DNA of 27,620 nucleotides. Origin: an uncultured Romboutsia sp. (GTDB taxonomy: Bacteria; Bacillota; Clostridia; Peptostreptococcales; Peptostreptococcaceae). Shown here in pieces: positions 1 to 9,992 of this stretch; the stretch's first letter is position 1, and each line of letters starts with the position of its first letter. The notes under the pieces were generated by a model that had not been told where the DNA came from, ran no database searches, and worked only from the letters and a program-made list of their open reading frames with translations. The stretch is from NCBI GenBank assembly GCA_937880075.1, contig CALFLM010000057.1:1-27620 (forward strand), read 5' to 3'. Position numbers and translations under genes: made by a program.

Positions 1-3000
1 CTTTTGCGAAGTTTTCAGCGTTAGCTTTCGCTTTATTTGATTCATATTTTAATAACGTTGATTTCTCTTTATTTGTTTCTCTATTTTTAAGATCAAGTAC
101 AACTTTATTATTTATTGTATCTTCTTTTGTAGATGTTAAACTTAAGTAATTATCTTTATTAATTACAATCTTATTGTTATTTCCTTGTGAATTTAGCCAT
201 CCAGCTTGTCTATTTGTAACATTTGATGTAGATGGTATTACTAATTTACTGTTTCCATTTAATGATACCTCTCCACTATTTTCTGTTACTTTTATTCCAC
301 CTTTATGATTTAATACATTCTTTACTGTTAAATCCATTCCAGGATTTATGTCTAACTTTGTAAATCCTACTAATTTATCTACTGTATACTTTGGTTTTTC
401 TACATGTATTGTACTTATACCTGTATGGTTTGCATCTTCTGATGTTTTTGCAAATCCTCCATATACTGATACGTCGCCATTTTTTAATTCAGTTCCTGAT
501 AAATATATGTCTACATTATTACTACTTTCTAGACCTGATACTTTTGATGTTCCTGATACTACTCTTGATACTGAACCTCCAATAAGTCTTATTGTTGTTT
601 TTCCACCAGACATACCTCCTGTATCTTGGCTACCGCCATATATGTCTCCAAGTACTTCTCCTCCGTGAAGTTCTATATTTACATTTCCTGTAACTCCACT
701 ATTTTCTGCATGTCCTGCACCATATATAGCTGGATACTTACCACTTCTTACTATTATCTCTGATTTTGATACATTTTTTCCATTATCTCCACCTATTAGT
801 ATTGGACCTCCAGTACCTTTCATTCTTATGTTTTGGCCCATTTCTAATTTATGACCTCTTGCATATATTCCATGTCCAATTTTTGTTCCATAATCTAATA
901 CTATGTTTTCAATCTTAGTATCTCCAGATAATCTTATACTACTGTTTATTGCACGTTCTATATTATTATTTACACCTTTTATTACAAAGCTTACATTATT
1001 CTTATTTAAATTTTGTAATGCTACTATATCTTCATTCGTAAGAGAATAGTTTTCTAAAAACTTAATATTTAATATCTTAAATTCTTTATTTTTAGCATAG
1101 TTTATAGCTGAAGTAAAATCAATAAACTTCTCTTCTTTTAAGTCATCTAAGGTAATGCTAACTACTTTTGTATTTCTATATACTGCAATTAGTTCTAAAT
1201 TAGAATTAACTTGTATTTTTTGATTTTCATAATACTTATTATTCGAGTTTAATTTATCTTGCCAATATAAAAATTCTTTATCCTCTATTTCAGGTGCTTT
1301 TGGGAAAGTATAGTCAAATCCTTTACCTATTTTTTCAGTTTTTATAATCTTTTCATTTTCATCATATAATTTAATACTAAGCTCATCAACCCATACTGCT
1401 TCAAGTTTGATTCCAGGCTCTATAACAACTGAACTTCCAGGTTTGAATATTCCTGATATGCCACCAATTATAGCTTTAAATCCACCCCAAACTTTTCCTA
1501 TTGGAGCTATTATATTCAGCGGTGGTAAACTTGGTATTTTTAAAGATCCTCCTTCATAATATACATCCTCAACTTTTCCATTACCTTCACCATAATCAAC
1601 TTCATACTTAACTTCTTTACCATAATCAGCATCATATGTTAAATTTGAATTTACAGAAATAGTTGTTCCTGGCTGTATATGAGATGTTTTTACATTTAAA
1701 GCTTTAGATTTTGGTAATATATTATTATTTGTCCATCCAATAAAATATTTCTCTACCTTTGGAGGGGCTGTTGTAAATGTATATGAACCACCAGCTTCAA
1801 CATATTCAGTTTTATAAGGTTTACCATCAACTTTTAAAGTAACAGTATACTCTTCAACATCTTCATAAATACCTACTACTGAAATATCTTTAGAAACATC
1901 TATAATTTGACCTACAGAATAATACACATTTTCTTCATCAACATTTTTCCACTTAATAAACTTTTTACCTCGTAATTTAGGGCCTTGGCTAAAAGTATAC
2001 TGTGAATCTTTCTTTACTTCTTCAACTTTATATAAAGTATTCTCATCTGTATATAATGTTATATCATAATGAGTTTTTGGTGATAAATATAAAAATCCTT
2101 CATTAGTGTTTTCTGAAATACTAAAATTATAATTAGTTTTAAAATGTTTCCTATTTGTTAAAGCTTTATTCGAAAACTTAATGACTTTATCATTCAACTC
2201 TGCTACTCCGTTATAATATAATATATTCACAGGTTTATATACTTGTGTATTTACACTTCCATCAATTAATAAATAACTACCTTTATTAATATATATATTA
2301 TTTAATCCAATAGTTTCTAACTGTCCAATTTTTCTATTTTCTTCAACAGGTGTATTAGGTATATAAATACTGCTACCACCTAATAGTTTAACTTTTCCAT
2401 TAGATTTACTACTAATACCAGCATCATATTTTAATGCCTTTGATACATTTAGTGTAACTCCAGAACTAACATTAATATTACTAAAACCTGCAATTATATC
2501 AAATTTAGCATTTTTATTTATATTTATATTTATATTATTATTTGCTGTTCCTTCAGTTAAAGTGTTGGCTAATCCATAAATATTTTTAACATTAGTAACA
2601 CCTTCACTGTTATTGTCTCCATAGTTTATAACTATTTTATTAAATACTGTAGATTTACTATTTTTCCCTCCACCTACAATATCTCCATTAACAGTACCAC
2701 CAATAAGATTTATAGTTGTTGTACCACTAGATTCTTTTGATCCAGTTTTATCAGAATCAGATCCGCCATATACATTTCCTTTAACTAAAACATTTTTACC
2801 TAATAATATATTTATATTGCCTAAAACAATACCTTCTAAAGATGAACCACCACCATATACATTATTGAATGTTCCTCCATTTAATGTTAAGTTCGAACTT
2901 GTAACTTCCGTTTCAAATAATCCTCCATATAAATCAATATTAGATTCGCCTGTCATTTTTACACTTTCATCCATTATTAAATGACTTCCAGAAGCAAAAA

Positions 3001-6000
3001 TATTTTTATTAACAAAATCTAATGTTATGTTTTTGAATTCAATTTCTCCTAGCTTATTGTGAACAGGGAAAATTAAATCATCAGAAGTTGATAGTACTGC
3101 TTCTGCTTCTCCAGAAGTAAATATAAATTTCTGATTATTAACTTTACCTGAATAAGACTCTAGTTTGATAAGATCCTCTTCAGTCATCTCATAATTTCCA
3201 TATATATAAAATGTTACTTCACTAGAAGTTTCATTTGACATTTGTTCAACATCTTCAAGAGCATCATATAAAGAAGCAAATTCAACTTCATCTCCATTTT
3301 TATATAATACTTTTATTGGAAACTTATCAAAAATAAGCCTAATTGAACCGCTCGTTTCATCATTGTATAATACAAAATTTTCATCAACTTCATTTGTAAA
3401 GTTATTTAAGTTAATATCATTTTTATTCTTATACCTTAAAACTTCATCTCCATTTTGAAGTAATAGCCCTTTATCATAATTGATAGCTATTGGTGAACCT
3501 TGCACTCCTTGTTTTTCATTTATATTTAAATATGCTTCTTCTTTTGATATTACTAATTTATTTTGTGTACCTGTTGATTTTAATGATCCTACAGTTGAAG
3601 GTACTTCTGGTAGTATTAACTTCGAACCACCTAAAAACTCCATTAGTCCCTTTCTTACACTTTTCATTTGATTATAGTTAAGGTCTTTATTTACGTTTAA
3701 TATTTTTCCATTTCCTATTATCAAATTATCAAAATCTGTAATTCTTTCAACTTCAATATCACTATTGACTTTTATAGTTGCATTACCCTTTCCATATAAT
3801 ATACCTGTAATGCTATTTATATTTTTAATGTTTTTAATATCTATTTCTACATCATTGTTATTTTCGATATTATCTTCATAAGTACCGCCACCAACAATCA
3901 TTCCAATATTTCCATTTGAAATATTGATTTTAGTAATATGTTTCCTATCTTTGCTAAACACAACAGGTCCCGTTAATCCTTCAATTTCTCCACCTGTTAC
4001 ATTTATAGTTGTATCTGCAGAAATAGGTTTATCATTTGCTTCAAAGTATTTTACTTTACCACCTAAAATATCAATTTTAATATTTTTATCTTTATTTAAA
4101 TCAATATTTTCACCATATTTAAGAGTTTCAATATTAGCATTGTTACTTATAGTTAAATTAATATTGCCTTGAACTTTATTTGCTTGAGATAATATAAGTT
4201 CTTCAATATCACCATCACTTATTGATATATTTATGCTTCCATTGTGGTAATTTTCTGTTTTTGTTTCTGAATATGCACCTACAACTTTTTTCCAAGAACC
4301 TGATTTTATAGAAACTTCATTAGTTGAATTTACATCTTTTTTAGGCACTAAATATATGCTATTTAAACTTGATGCATTGCTTTTTTCTACAAAATCACCA
4401 ATACTATTTTTTTCCCCTTCTAAATATGTGTTTTCTATATCATAAGAAATATTAGATATATGTACTTCCATAGGGAAGTATACTTTTTTAACCTTTGACT
4501 TTAACGAATACGGCTTTTTCATATAATCTTCATCAAGAGATTGTATATCAAAAATTTGATTAGATGTAGTTTTATACTCTTTTAACTTTTGAATTTCTTG
4601 TTCTGTTAATGAATAATCATCTCTTAATATTATATTATGTTTACCTTCCAAGTTTTTATTTTTTAAGTCATCTAAAAGTTCATTAAAATTCTTAAAAACA
4701 TTTCTATTCCCATCTGGATAAATAACTTCAAATTTTATATAACTTTCATTTGAAATATCTGGAATATTGTAAGCTTGTGACTTTGATAAATCATTCCAAA
4801 GTCCTGAAAGATAACTGTCGTGTTTATAGTTAAATGCTGGATCATTTTTCCCTACAAGGAATAAATTATAAGCAATATTGTCTTCTCCTAAATATCCATT
4901 ATCATAGGTTAAATCTAATAAATACCATTTATTATCTTCCATTTTTACATAATTCCATAAGTGGAAACCACCACCTGATTTAGTACTAGGTCCTGCATCG
5001 AATAATGCTTCTATGTCAAAATGCTTACTTAGTAACATAAATGCAGTTCCAAATCCCTCACAAACAACTCCATATCCGGGTGTTTCTACAAATGCACCAT
5101 AAGCTGAATGTTCTATATATTGTCCTTTACATCCTAAATGACCTATTCCAGGATGCTCTGTTTCTGGACAAGTTTCAGACCCATAATGATTATTTTTAAT
5201 TAAATAATCATGAATAGCCTTTACTTTATCCAATTTAGATGAATTTTCATTTAAATTTGATTTTATAGTATCTATAGCTTTTTTTATTCCTTTATCAAAT
5301 TTAACTTTCATATTAGCTAATTCATCTTTTGAAAAAGGAGAATAATATTTTATTCTATTAACTTTATTTGTTTTACCGTCTACTTCCATTACAATGTCAC
5401 GAGCCCAAAAAATATTTGGATTTTCATGAAAAACAATATCAAATGTACCATAAAAATCATTTTGTTCTAATTTTAGGGCTGATACATCTAAAAATTCATC
5501 TGGATCTAAATTATTAGCAATATAATAATATAATTGATATGCTATTTTTTTATTTAAATCTGTTAATTGATTATAATAATAACTTCCTTTGAAATCCTTA
5601 TATGGAAGTTTTCCTTCTTGTAGAATTATTTCATCTTTTGTTGAAATATTAATTTTAGATTTAGAATCTTTATTTAATACATGCTCTTTTCCCCAATCAC
5701 CATTATAAGGATATCTACCATCCATAGTATCTATATAACTAACAGATTTTGGCGAACCTAAAGTTATAAATGATTTACTTGAATCAAGTTCTAAAGGATA
5801 AGATAAATCTATATGATTACCAAATTTATTCAAATCTACTTCATATCCTGTAGGAACCTTTATAAGTTTATCACCCTGATTAGCCCTAATTGAATCAAAA
5901 TATTTTAATATAAGATTATTTCTCAAGTTAATATTTTCCAATACACTTAAGTAAGCATTATTTTTCGATATTATAAGAGCATTATTATTACCTAAATTTT

Positions 6001-7243
6001 CAAATGATTTCAATACAGACTCTTTAGATGGTAACTTAAATTGAGAGTTTGATCCATTATATACAAATTTTCCTAATCTATTGTTATTATTCTTAGAATA
6101 ATCCATTTCTTTATTGACTTTCAAATAAGACTTGTCTAATAATATCACTTCATCAAAATTTATTAAATTATCTATATTTGTTATTCCACTTGCTTTAACT
6201 ATTGCTTTACCTGTTGTAGCTCTAGCAACATCTATATTAGGAATATTAACACCATTTAATTCTATAAATATATTATTATTAGGTTTATGTAATGAATATC
6301 CTATTTCTCCATAAATACCAGTTAATATTTCTCCTCCCGATATTCGTATATTTGTACTCTTTATAGAGCTGTTTGGAGAATTTATTGTAGGTCCTACTAT
6401 ATTACCTATTCTACCACCTGTAAAGTTAATATCTACATTAGCATCAATAGGCTTTTCATTTGCTACAATCTGATTTATTGCTCCACCATTTATATTAATA
6501 GTTAATTTTTTATTATTATCAATATTAATATTTTCACCATAGTAAATACTGCTTATAGAAGATAAATTACTTATATTAAGATTTACATTACCTGTAATAG
6601 TATCTTGATCAGAAATATGTAATTCGTTTACACTTCCATTTTTCATTATGAAATTTATATCATTACTATAGGTATTATTAGTAGGTCTATTATGATCTTT
6701 AGCTAGATATATTTTATTAAAATCTCCGCTTTCTATCTCAAGTTCACTTACTTTACCTTGTTTTTGTCCTAAATAAATATCAGAAATTTTACCGAAAATA
6801 TTAGTTATTTTTCCATAAAAAGAAACTTTATTTCCTTGAGTATATAAATTTTTAACATCATAATTTATATTAGAAAATTTAGTATCATTTGGAAGATATA
6901 AATTTCCTGTTTCTGATCCTAAAGAATATTTTCTTAACAACCATGAATCTTCAATTGATGAAAACTCAAATGATATATCCTTTTCTGTTTTAAATTCTCT
7001 AAATAACTCTACTTCTTCATTAGTTAAATTATAATCATATGTTAGTAGAATTTTATGTTCTCCAGATAAATTATTACGTTTTATATCTTCTAAAGCACTT
7101 TTAAAAGTTCTATAAAACTCTACTTTATTATTAGGATATTTAACATTTATTTTTATATAATCTTCTTGAGCCAATTCAGGTATATTGTAAATTTGTGCCT
7201 TAACACTTGAATTATATCCCAAAAGATAAGGGTCGTGTTCATG
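1..7243 (-). pseudogene. Main body of a giant modular surface protein, separated from its start by one stop codon; runs off the window
   Basis: The frame of the gene starting at 8410 continues past the TAA at 7244-7246 and stays open for 2,414 codons to the window edge; I checked the frame at several points. Numbering codons from 8410, it holds a first LTxEE-type module (about 400-475) and Gly/Asn-rich beta repeats. A second transglutaminase-like domain follows with motif VVCEG (Cys1117), FHLWN and LLDLTYD, so its Cys-His-Asp triad is intact. Then come a second module (about 1210-1280), beta repeats rich in GG and YGG turns, a third module (about 1685-1750), more beta repeats, three InlB B-repeat/Flg_new-like units (about 2107-2411), a fourth module (about 2400-2470) and further beta repeats. 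No start codon with a ribosome site or signal peptide follows the stop, so this part is unlikely to be made or exported without readthrough. A wall anchor, if any, is outside the window. Confidence 0.85.
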
Positions 7244-8410
7244 TTACAATTTATTACTTTTTTCACTTATTAAAAAGTTATCAAATTTAGTTTCATCCTT
7301 ATGATATAATTCACCATCTGCTGTAACATCATTTACATACCATTTTCCATCATCCATTTGAATCAAATTCCAAGCGTGATTATCCGTATCTAAAACTTTT
7401 GGTTTACCTACATCAACCAAAACAGGGATTCCAAATTCTTTAGCCAATTGAAGTACTGCATGAGTATTTCCTTCACATACTGCTCTTCTATCAACAAAAA
7501 CACCATAAATTGAATGCTGCTTATAAAATTCTTTACAACTAAAATGATCTGGAGTTGGATGCTCAGATGCCTCGCATATTGCTCCATATGCAGTTTGTCC
7601 AACATAATCATGTATAGCCTTAATAGCATCTAATCTAGTATAGTTATTACCTAAAGAAGATTTTACATTTAATACAGCTAATTTATATGCATCATCTAAT
7701 TTTTTCTTCATTCTTTTTATTTCTTCTAACTTAAAAGCAGAAATATAATAAATATGTGTAACTTTCTCAGTACCACTACTATTATCAACACGAGCCATTA
7801 TACCTCTTGCATGGAATATTTCTGGATTTTCCTTTAAAACAGCTTCATTAATAGCATAAAAATCATTACGCTCTAAACCTAATGCAGAAACATCAACAAA
7901 TGTTAATGGCTGAACATTTTCTATAACCCATAAATATACTTGATATGCTATTTTTCTATTAAGACTTAATTGATTATAATAATACCCACCTTTATAGTCT
8001 GGAAATGGTAATTGCCCTTTAACTAATTTTGGTAATTTTTTCGGCAAAATTCCTTTTCCAAGACTAAGATTACCAATTGACATTAATTCGCCTGATTTTG
8101 CATCTTTAAGGGTTTTTTCAGCTATTTCTTCAATTTTTTTTAGATTATCCTCATATTTTTTGGGGTCATTATTATGACTATAAGTTTTAGTATGGTCATC
8201 ATTATGACTATGAGTTTTGTTATCTTCATTATTATTTGAAGAACTTTCAGGCTTTACTGTAATATTATCTTCATTTGAAGTTTTACTTACAGTTAAATTA
8301 CTTTTGTCACTTAAAACATTAGCAAAAGTAATTACACCACTTTGAGTAAAAAATAATGAAAAAATTAATATAAAAGATATAAAATTTTTTATATATTTAA
8401 TTTTTTTCAC
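7244..8410 (-). CDS. N-terminal part of giant surface protein: signal peptide plus transglutaminase-like domain (cut by premature stop)
   Basis: 388 codons from a GTG start with GGAGG nine bases upstream (8420-8424). Residues 1-30 form a signal peptide (Lys-rich start, hydrophobic core, possible cleavage after TFA). A His-rich spacer follows, with a tandem 10-residue repeat (NKTHSHNDDH then TKTYSHNNDP). Residues about 135-380 are a transglutaminase-like/Cys-protease-fold domain (PF01841 type) with Cys312 (AVCEG), His345 (NHAWN) and Asp361 (YVNDVTAD), so the catalytic triad is complete. The stop falls at the end of this domain, where the second copy of the module (around codon 1190) reads straight through, so the true product is far longer. 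As it stands the ORF could give a secreted single-domain enzyme. Role inferred: cell-surface or extracellular cross-linking or peptide hydrolysis; the substrate is unknown. Confidence 0.85.
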   Translation of the reverse strand: MKKIKYIKNFISFILIFSLFFTQSGVITFANVLSDKSNLTVSKTSNEDNITVKPESSSNNNEDNKTHSHNDDHTKTYSHNNDPKKYEDNLKKIEEIAEKTLKDAKSGELMSIGNLSLGKGILPKKLPKLVKGQLPFPDYKGGYYYNQLSLNRKIAYQVYLWVIENVQPLTFVDVSALGLERNDFYAINEAVLKENPEIFHARGIMARVDNSSGTEKVTHIYYISAFKLEEIKRMKKKLDDAYKLAVLNVKSSLGNNYTRLDAIKAIHDYVGQTAYGAICEASEHPTPDHFSCKEFYKQHSIYGVFVDRRAVCEGNTHAVLQLAKEFGIPVLVDVGKPKVLDTDNHAWNLIQMDDGKWYVNDVTADGELYHKDETKFDNFLISEKSNKL

Positions 8411-8490
8411 TTGTAATTGCCTCCTTTTTTATTTATTTTTTTTGAAATAGTATATATGTTTTAATTAAAATACTTCATTAAGTAAAGTTA

Positions 8491-8572
8491 TTATTTTGTA
8501 TTGTTCAAAAATACAATAAATAATAAAATTATTTTATAATTTAGATTTATTATTAGAACATATATATTATAT
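8491..8572 (-). repeat. Left copy of ~80-bp inverted repeat, in the upstream region of the giant surface gene
   Basis: Reading 8491 rightward matches the reverse complement of 27539-27620. The first 50 bases differ at one position, a short variable patch follows, and then both share TATTAGAACATATATAT. It lies about 80 bases upstream of the GTG start and carries a dyad, TATTGT-N8-ACAATA (8499-8518). It is probably a shared promoter/leader segment of paralogous surface genes. Confidence 0.8.
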
Positions 8573-8994
8573 TTTACTGACTCAGTATAAATTTTTTTAC
8601 GACATTTTTCAACATTTTTTTACCTTTTTTGATTGAATTCAATATTTTTCATAGTTTATCTTTATAACTGTATAGAATAGATAAATTATTCCTTATCAAT
8701 AATGAAGTATTAACTAAAAAATAAAACATTGATAATTTAAAATAAAGTACATCATTTGTAAATTTTAATTCATTAATTAACTCGTTGTTCTAGTTAAATA
8801 TTATTATTGAAAATACTAAAGTCTAATAAGCTACATTTTCATAGTATGAATTATCATATTAAGTGCAAAACCTAAAAGCCGATAAAAAAATAGCTCATAA
8901 GTTTATGTTCATGTTACAGTAATAATAACCACAAAATTACTTCACATGAAATGACATAAAATTATGAACTACAAAGATATTACTATAAATGAAA
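8573..8994. other. AT-rich intergenic stretch with no recognised gene
   Basis: About 420 bases between the repeated upstream segment of the giant gene and the IS30 remnant. I see short T-runs and stops in all frames, no open frame with a ribosome site, no tRNA and no riboswitch signature. Part may be decayed insertion-site DNA or distal promoter sequence of the surface gene. Confidence 0.5.
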
Positions 8995-9189
8995 GGTGTT
9001 GCATAGCTAATTTCTTAGACTTAGGATGGAATATAATAAAAATCCTTAAAAACAAAAGAAAAAAGAGGTAAATTTAACATAGGTAAAAGTATAAAAAATA
9101 GACCTCGCAAGTGTCTTGGATATAAAACACCTACAGAGGTCTTCACTGAAACATAAACATAATATAAAGTGCTAACTTGTATTGACACC
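8995..9189 (+). mobile_element. Internally deleted remnant of an IS30-family insertion sequence
   Basis: On the plus strand, codons 9040-9156 read without interruption. They join RGKFNIGKSI, typical of the middle of IS30-family transposases, directly to NRPRKCLGYKTPTEVF, typical of their C-terminus, and then stop at TAA 9154-9156. In intact members roughly 150 or more residues, including the catalytic DDE core, separate these motifs, so the copy is dead. Possible ends are GGTGTTGCATAGCTAA at 8995 and, inverted, GGTGTCAATACAAGTTAG ending at 9189; they share GGTGT and a loosely matching inner part. The right end lies four bases from the yitT stop codon. No target duplication was recognised. The family call rests on the two peptide motifs. 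Confidence 0.7.
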
Positions 9190-9193
9190 CTAT

Positions 9194-9823
9194 CTATTCA
9201 TATATAATTTCCTCACCTAATTCTTCTTCATTGTCTTTGTAAAGTATACTTATAATTTTCCCACTTATAGTAACTGCTATTATTGAGAAAAATACTTGTT
9301 TTATATCTAAGTAAACTAATGACATTAAAAGAACTATTGCATCAGTCGCTAAATAAACATGGTTTACTTTTAGTTTAAGAAGTTTATTACCCAAAAGAGC
9401 TATTACATCATCTCCTCCAGATGCTCCTCCTCCTCTAACTACAAGTCCAACACCGACTCCTACACCTATACCCGCTAATATACTTGCTATTAAAATATTA
9501 TCGGCGAAACTTGGAACTAAAAAACCTATCTTTTCCCATATTTTATAAGTAGATGAAAATGTAATAGTAGATAAAATAGAGTATAATAAAAATTTCTTTC
9601 CAAAGAATTTTGATCCTATTGTAAATAACGAAAAATCTATTACTACACTAGTTATTGATGGTGATATATTAAAAACATGCTGTATTAATAATAATAAACC
9701 TAAAACTCCACCTTCCGTGACATTATTTTGGTAGTTAAAATTGTAACTTCCAAAGGATAAAATTGTTGCTCCTATCATTATTAACAAGATGCTTTTTAGT
9801 GTGCTTTTTTTTATATACTGCAA
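9194..9823 (-). CDS. YitT-family (DUF161) integral membrane protein, short form
   Basis: 209 residues with TTG start and AGGAG seven bases upstream (9831-9835). Five to six hydrophobic segments fill residues about 10-195. Family hallmarks include the N-terminal NNVTEGGVLG stretch and the conserved loop GGGASGGDDV (about 131-140) before a transmembrane helix. Most YitT proteins are about 280 residues and end in a cytosolic DUF2179 domain; this one stops just after the last helix with an acidic tail (EEELGEEIIYE). The IS30 remnant begins four bases beyond the stop codon, so the missing domain may have been lost to that insertion, but natural short forms also exist. Function in the family is not established. 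Downstream of the valS terminator, it is probably transcribed alone. Confidence 0.85.
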   Translation of the reverse strand: MQYIKKSTLKSILLIMIGATILSFGSYNFNYQNNVTEGGVLGLLLLIQHVFNISPSITSVVIDFSLFTIGSKFFGKKFLLYSILSTITFSSTYKIWEKIGFLVPSFADNILIASILAGIGVGVGVGLVVRGGGASGGDDVIALLGNKLLKLKVNHVYLATDAIVLLMSLVYLDIKQVFFSIIAVTISGKIISILYKDNEEELGEEIIYE

Positions 9824-9923
9824 AATATCACTCCTAATAGTTTTATTATTTATATATAATATTATATACCTTAGTATAATACAAATATATATAATAAATT
9901 TTTATTTATTTATATTTCTTAAT

Positions 9924-9974
9924 ACTAAAAAATCCCTAGCTAAAAAATATTTATTATATCTTAGTTAGGGATTT
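9924..9974 (-). terminator. Rho-independent terminator of valS
   Basis: AAATCCCTAGCTAA (9930-9943) pairs with TTAGTTAGGGATTT (9961-9974) with one weak position. On the minus strand the stem is followed by a TTTTTT run. It starts about 20 bases after the valS stop. Confidence 0.85.
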
Positions 9975-9992
9975 ATATTATCTTACTCTAAA

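Noticed and set aside
348..668. Plus-strand open frames inside the giant gene, including those near 3480, 3924 and 6132
   Set aside because: They are antisense to a continuous minus-strand frame, lack ribosome sites and encode low-complexity peptides.
7236..7248. A 13-base match (TGTTCATGTTACA) between the premature stop and 8906-8918, suggesting a recombination junction
   Set aside because: Matches of this length are expected by chance in 27 kb of AT-rich DNA, and the frame continues undisturbed on both sides of 7244.
8411..8600. c-di-GMP riboswitch before the surface gene
   Set aside because: Such riboswitches control large surface proteins in some Clostridia, but this leader is almost pure A/T and has no GC-bearing paired core.
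9101..9142. GACCTC...GAGGTC hairpin as a terminator
   Set aside because: It lies within the transposase C-terminal codons of the IS30 remnant and has no U-run, so it is explained by coding sequence.
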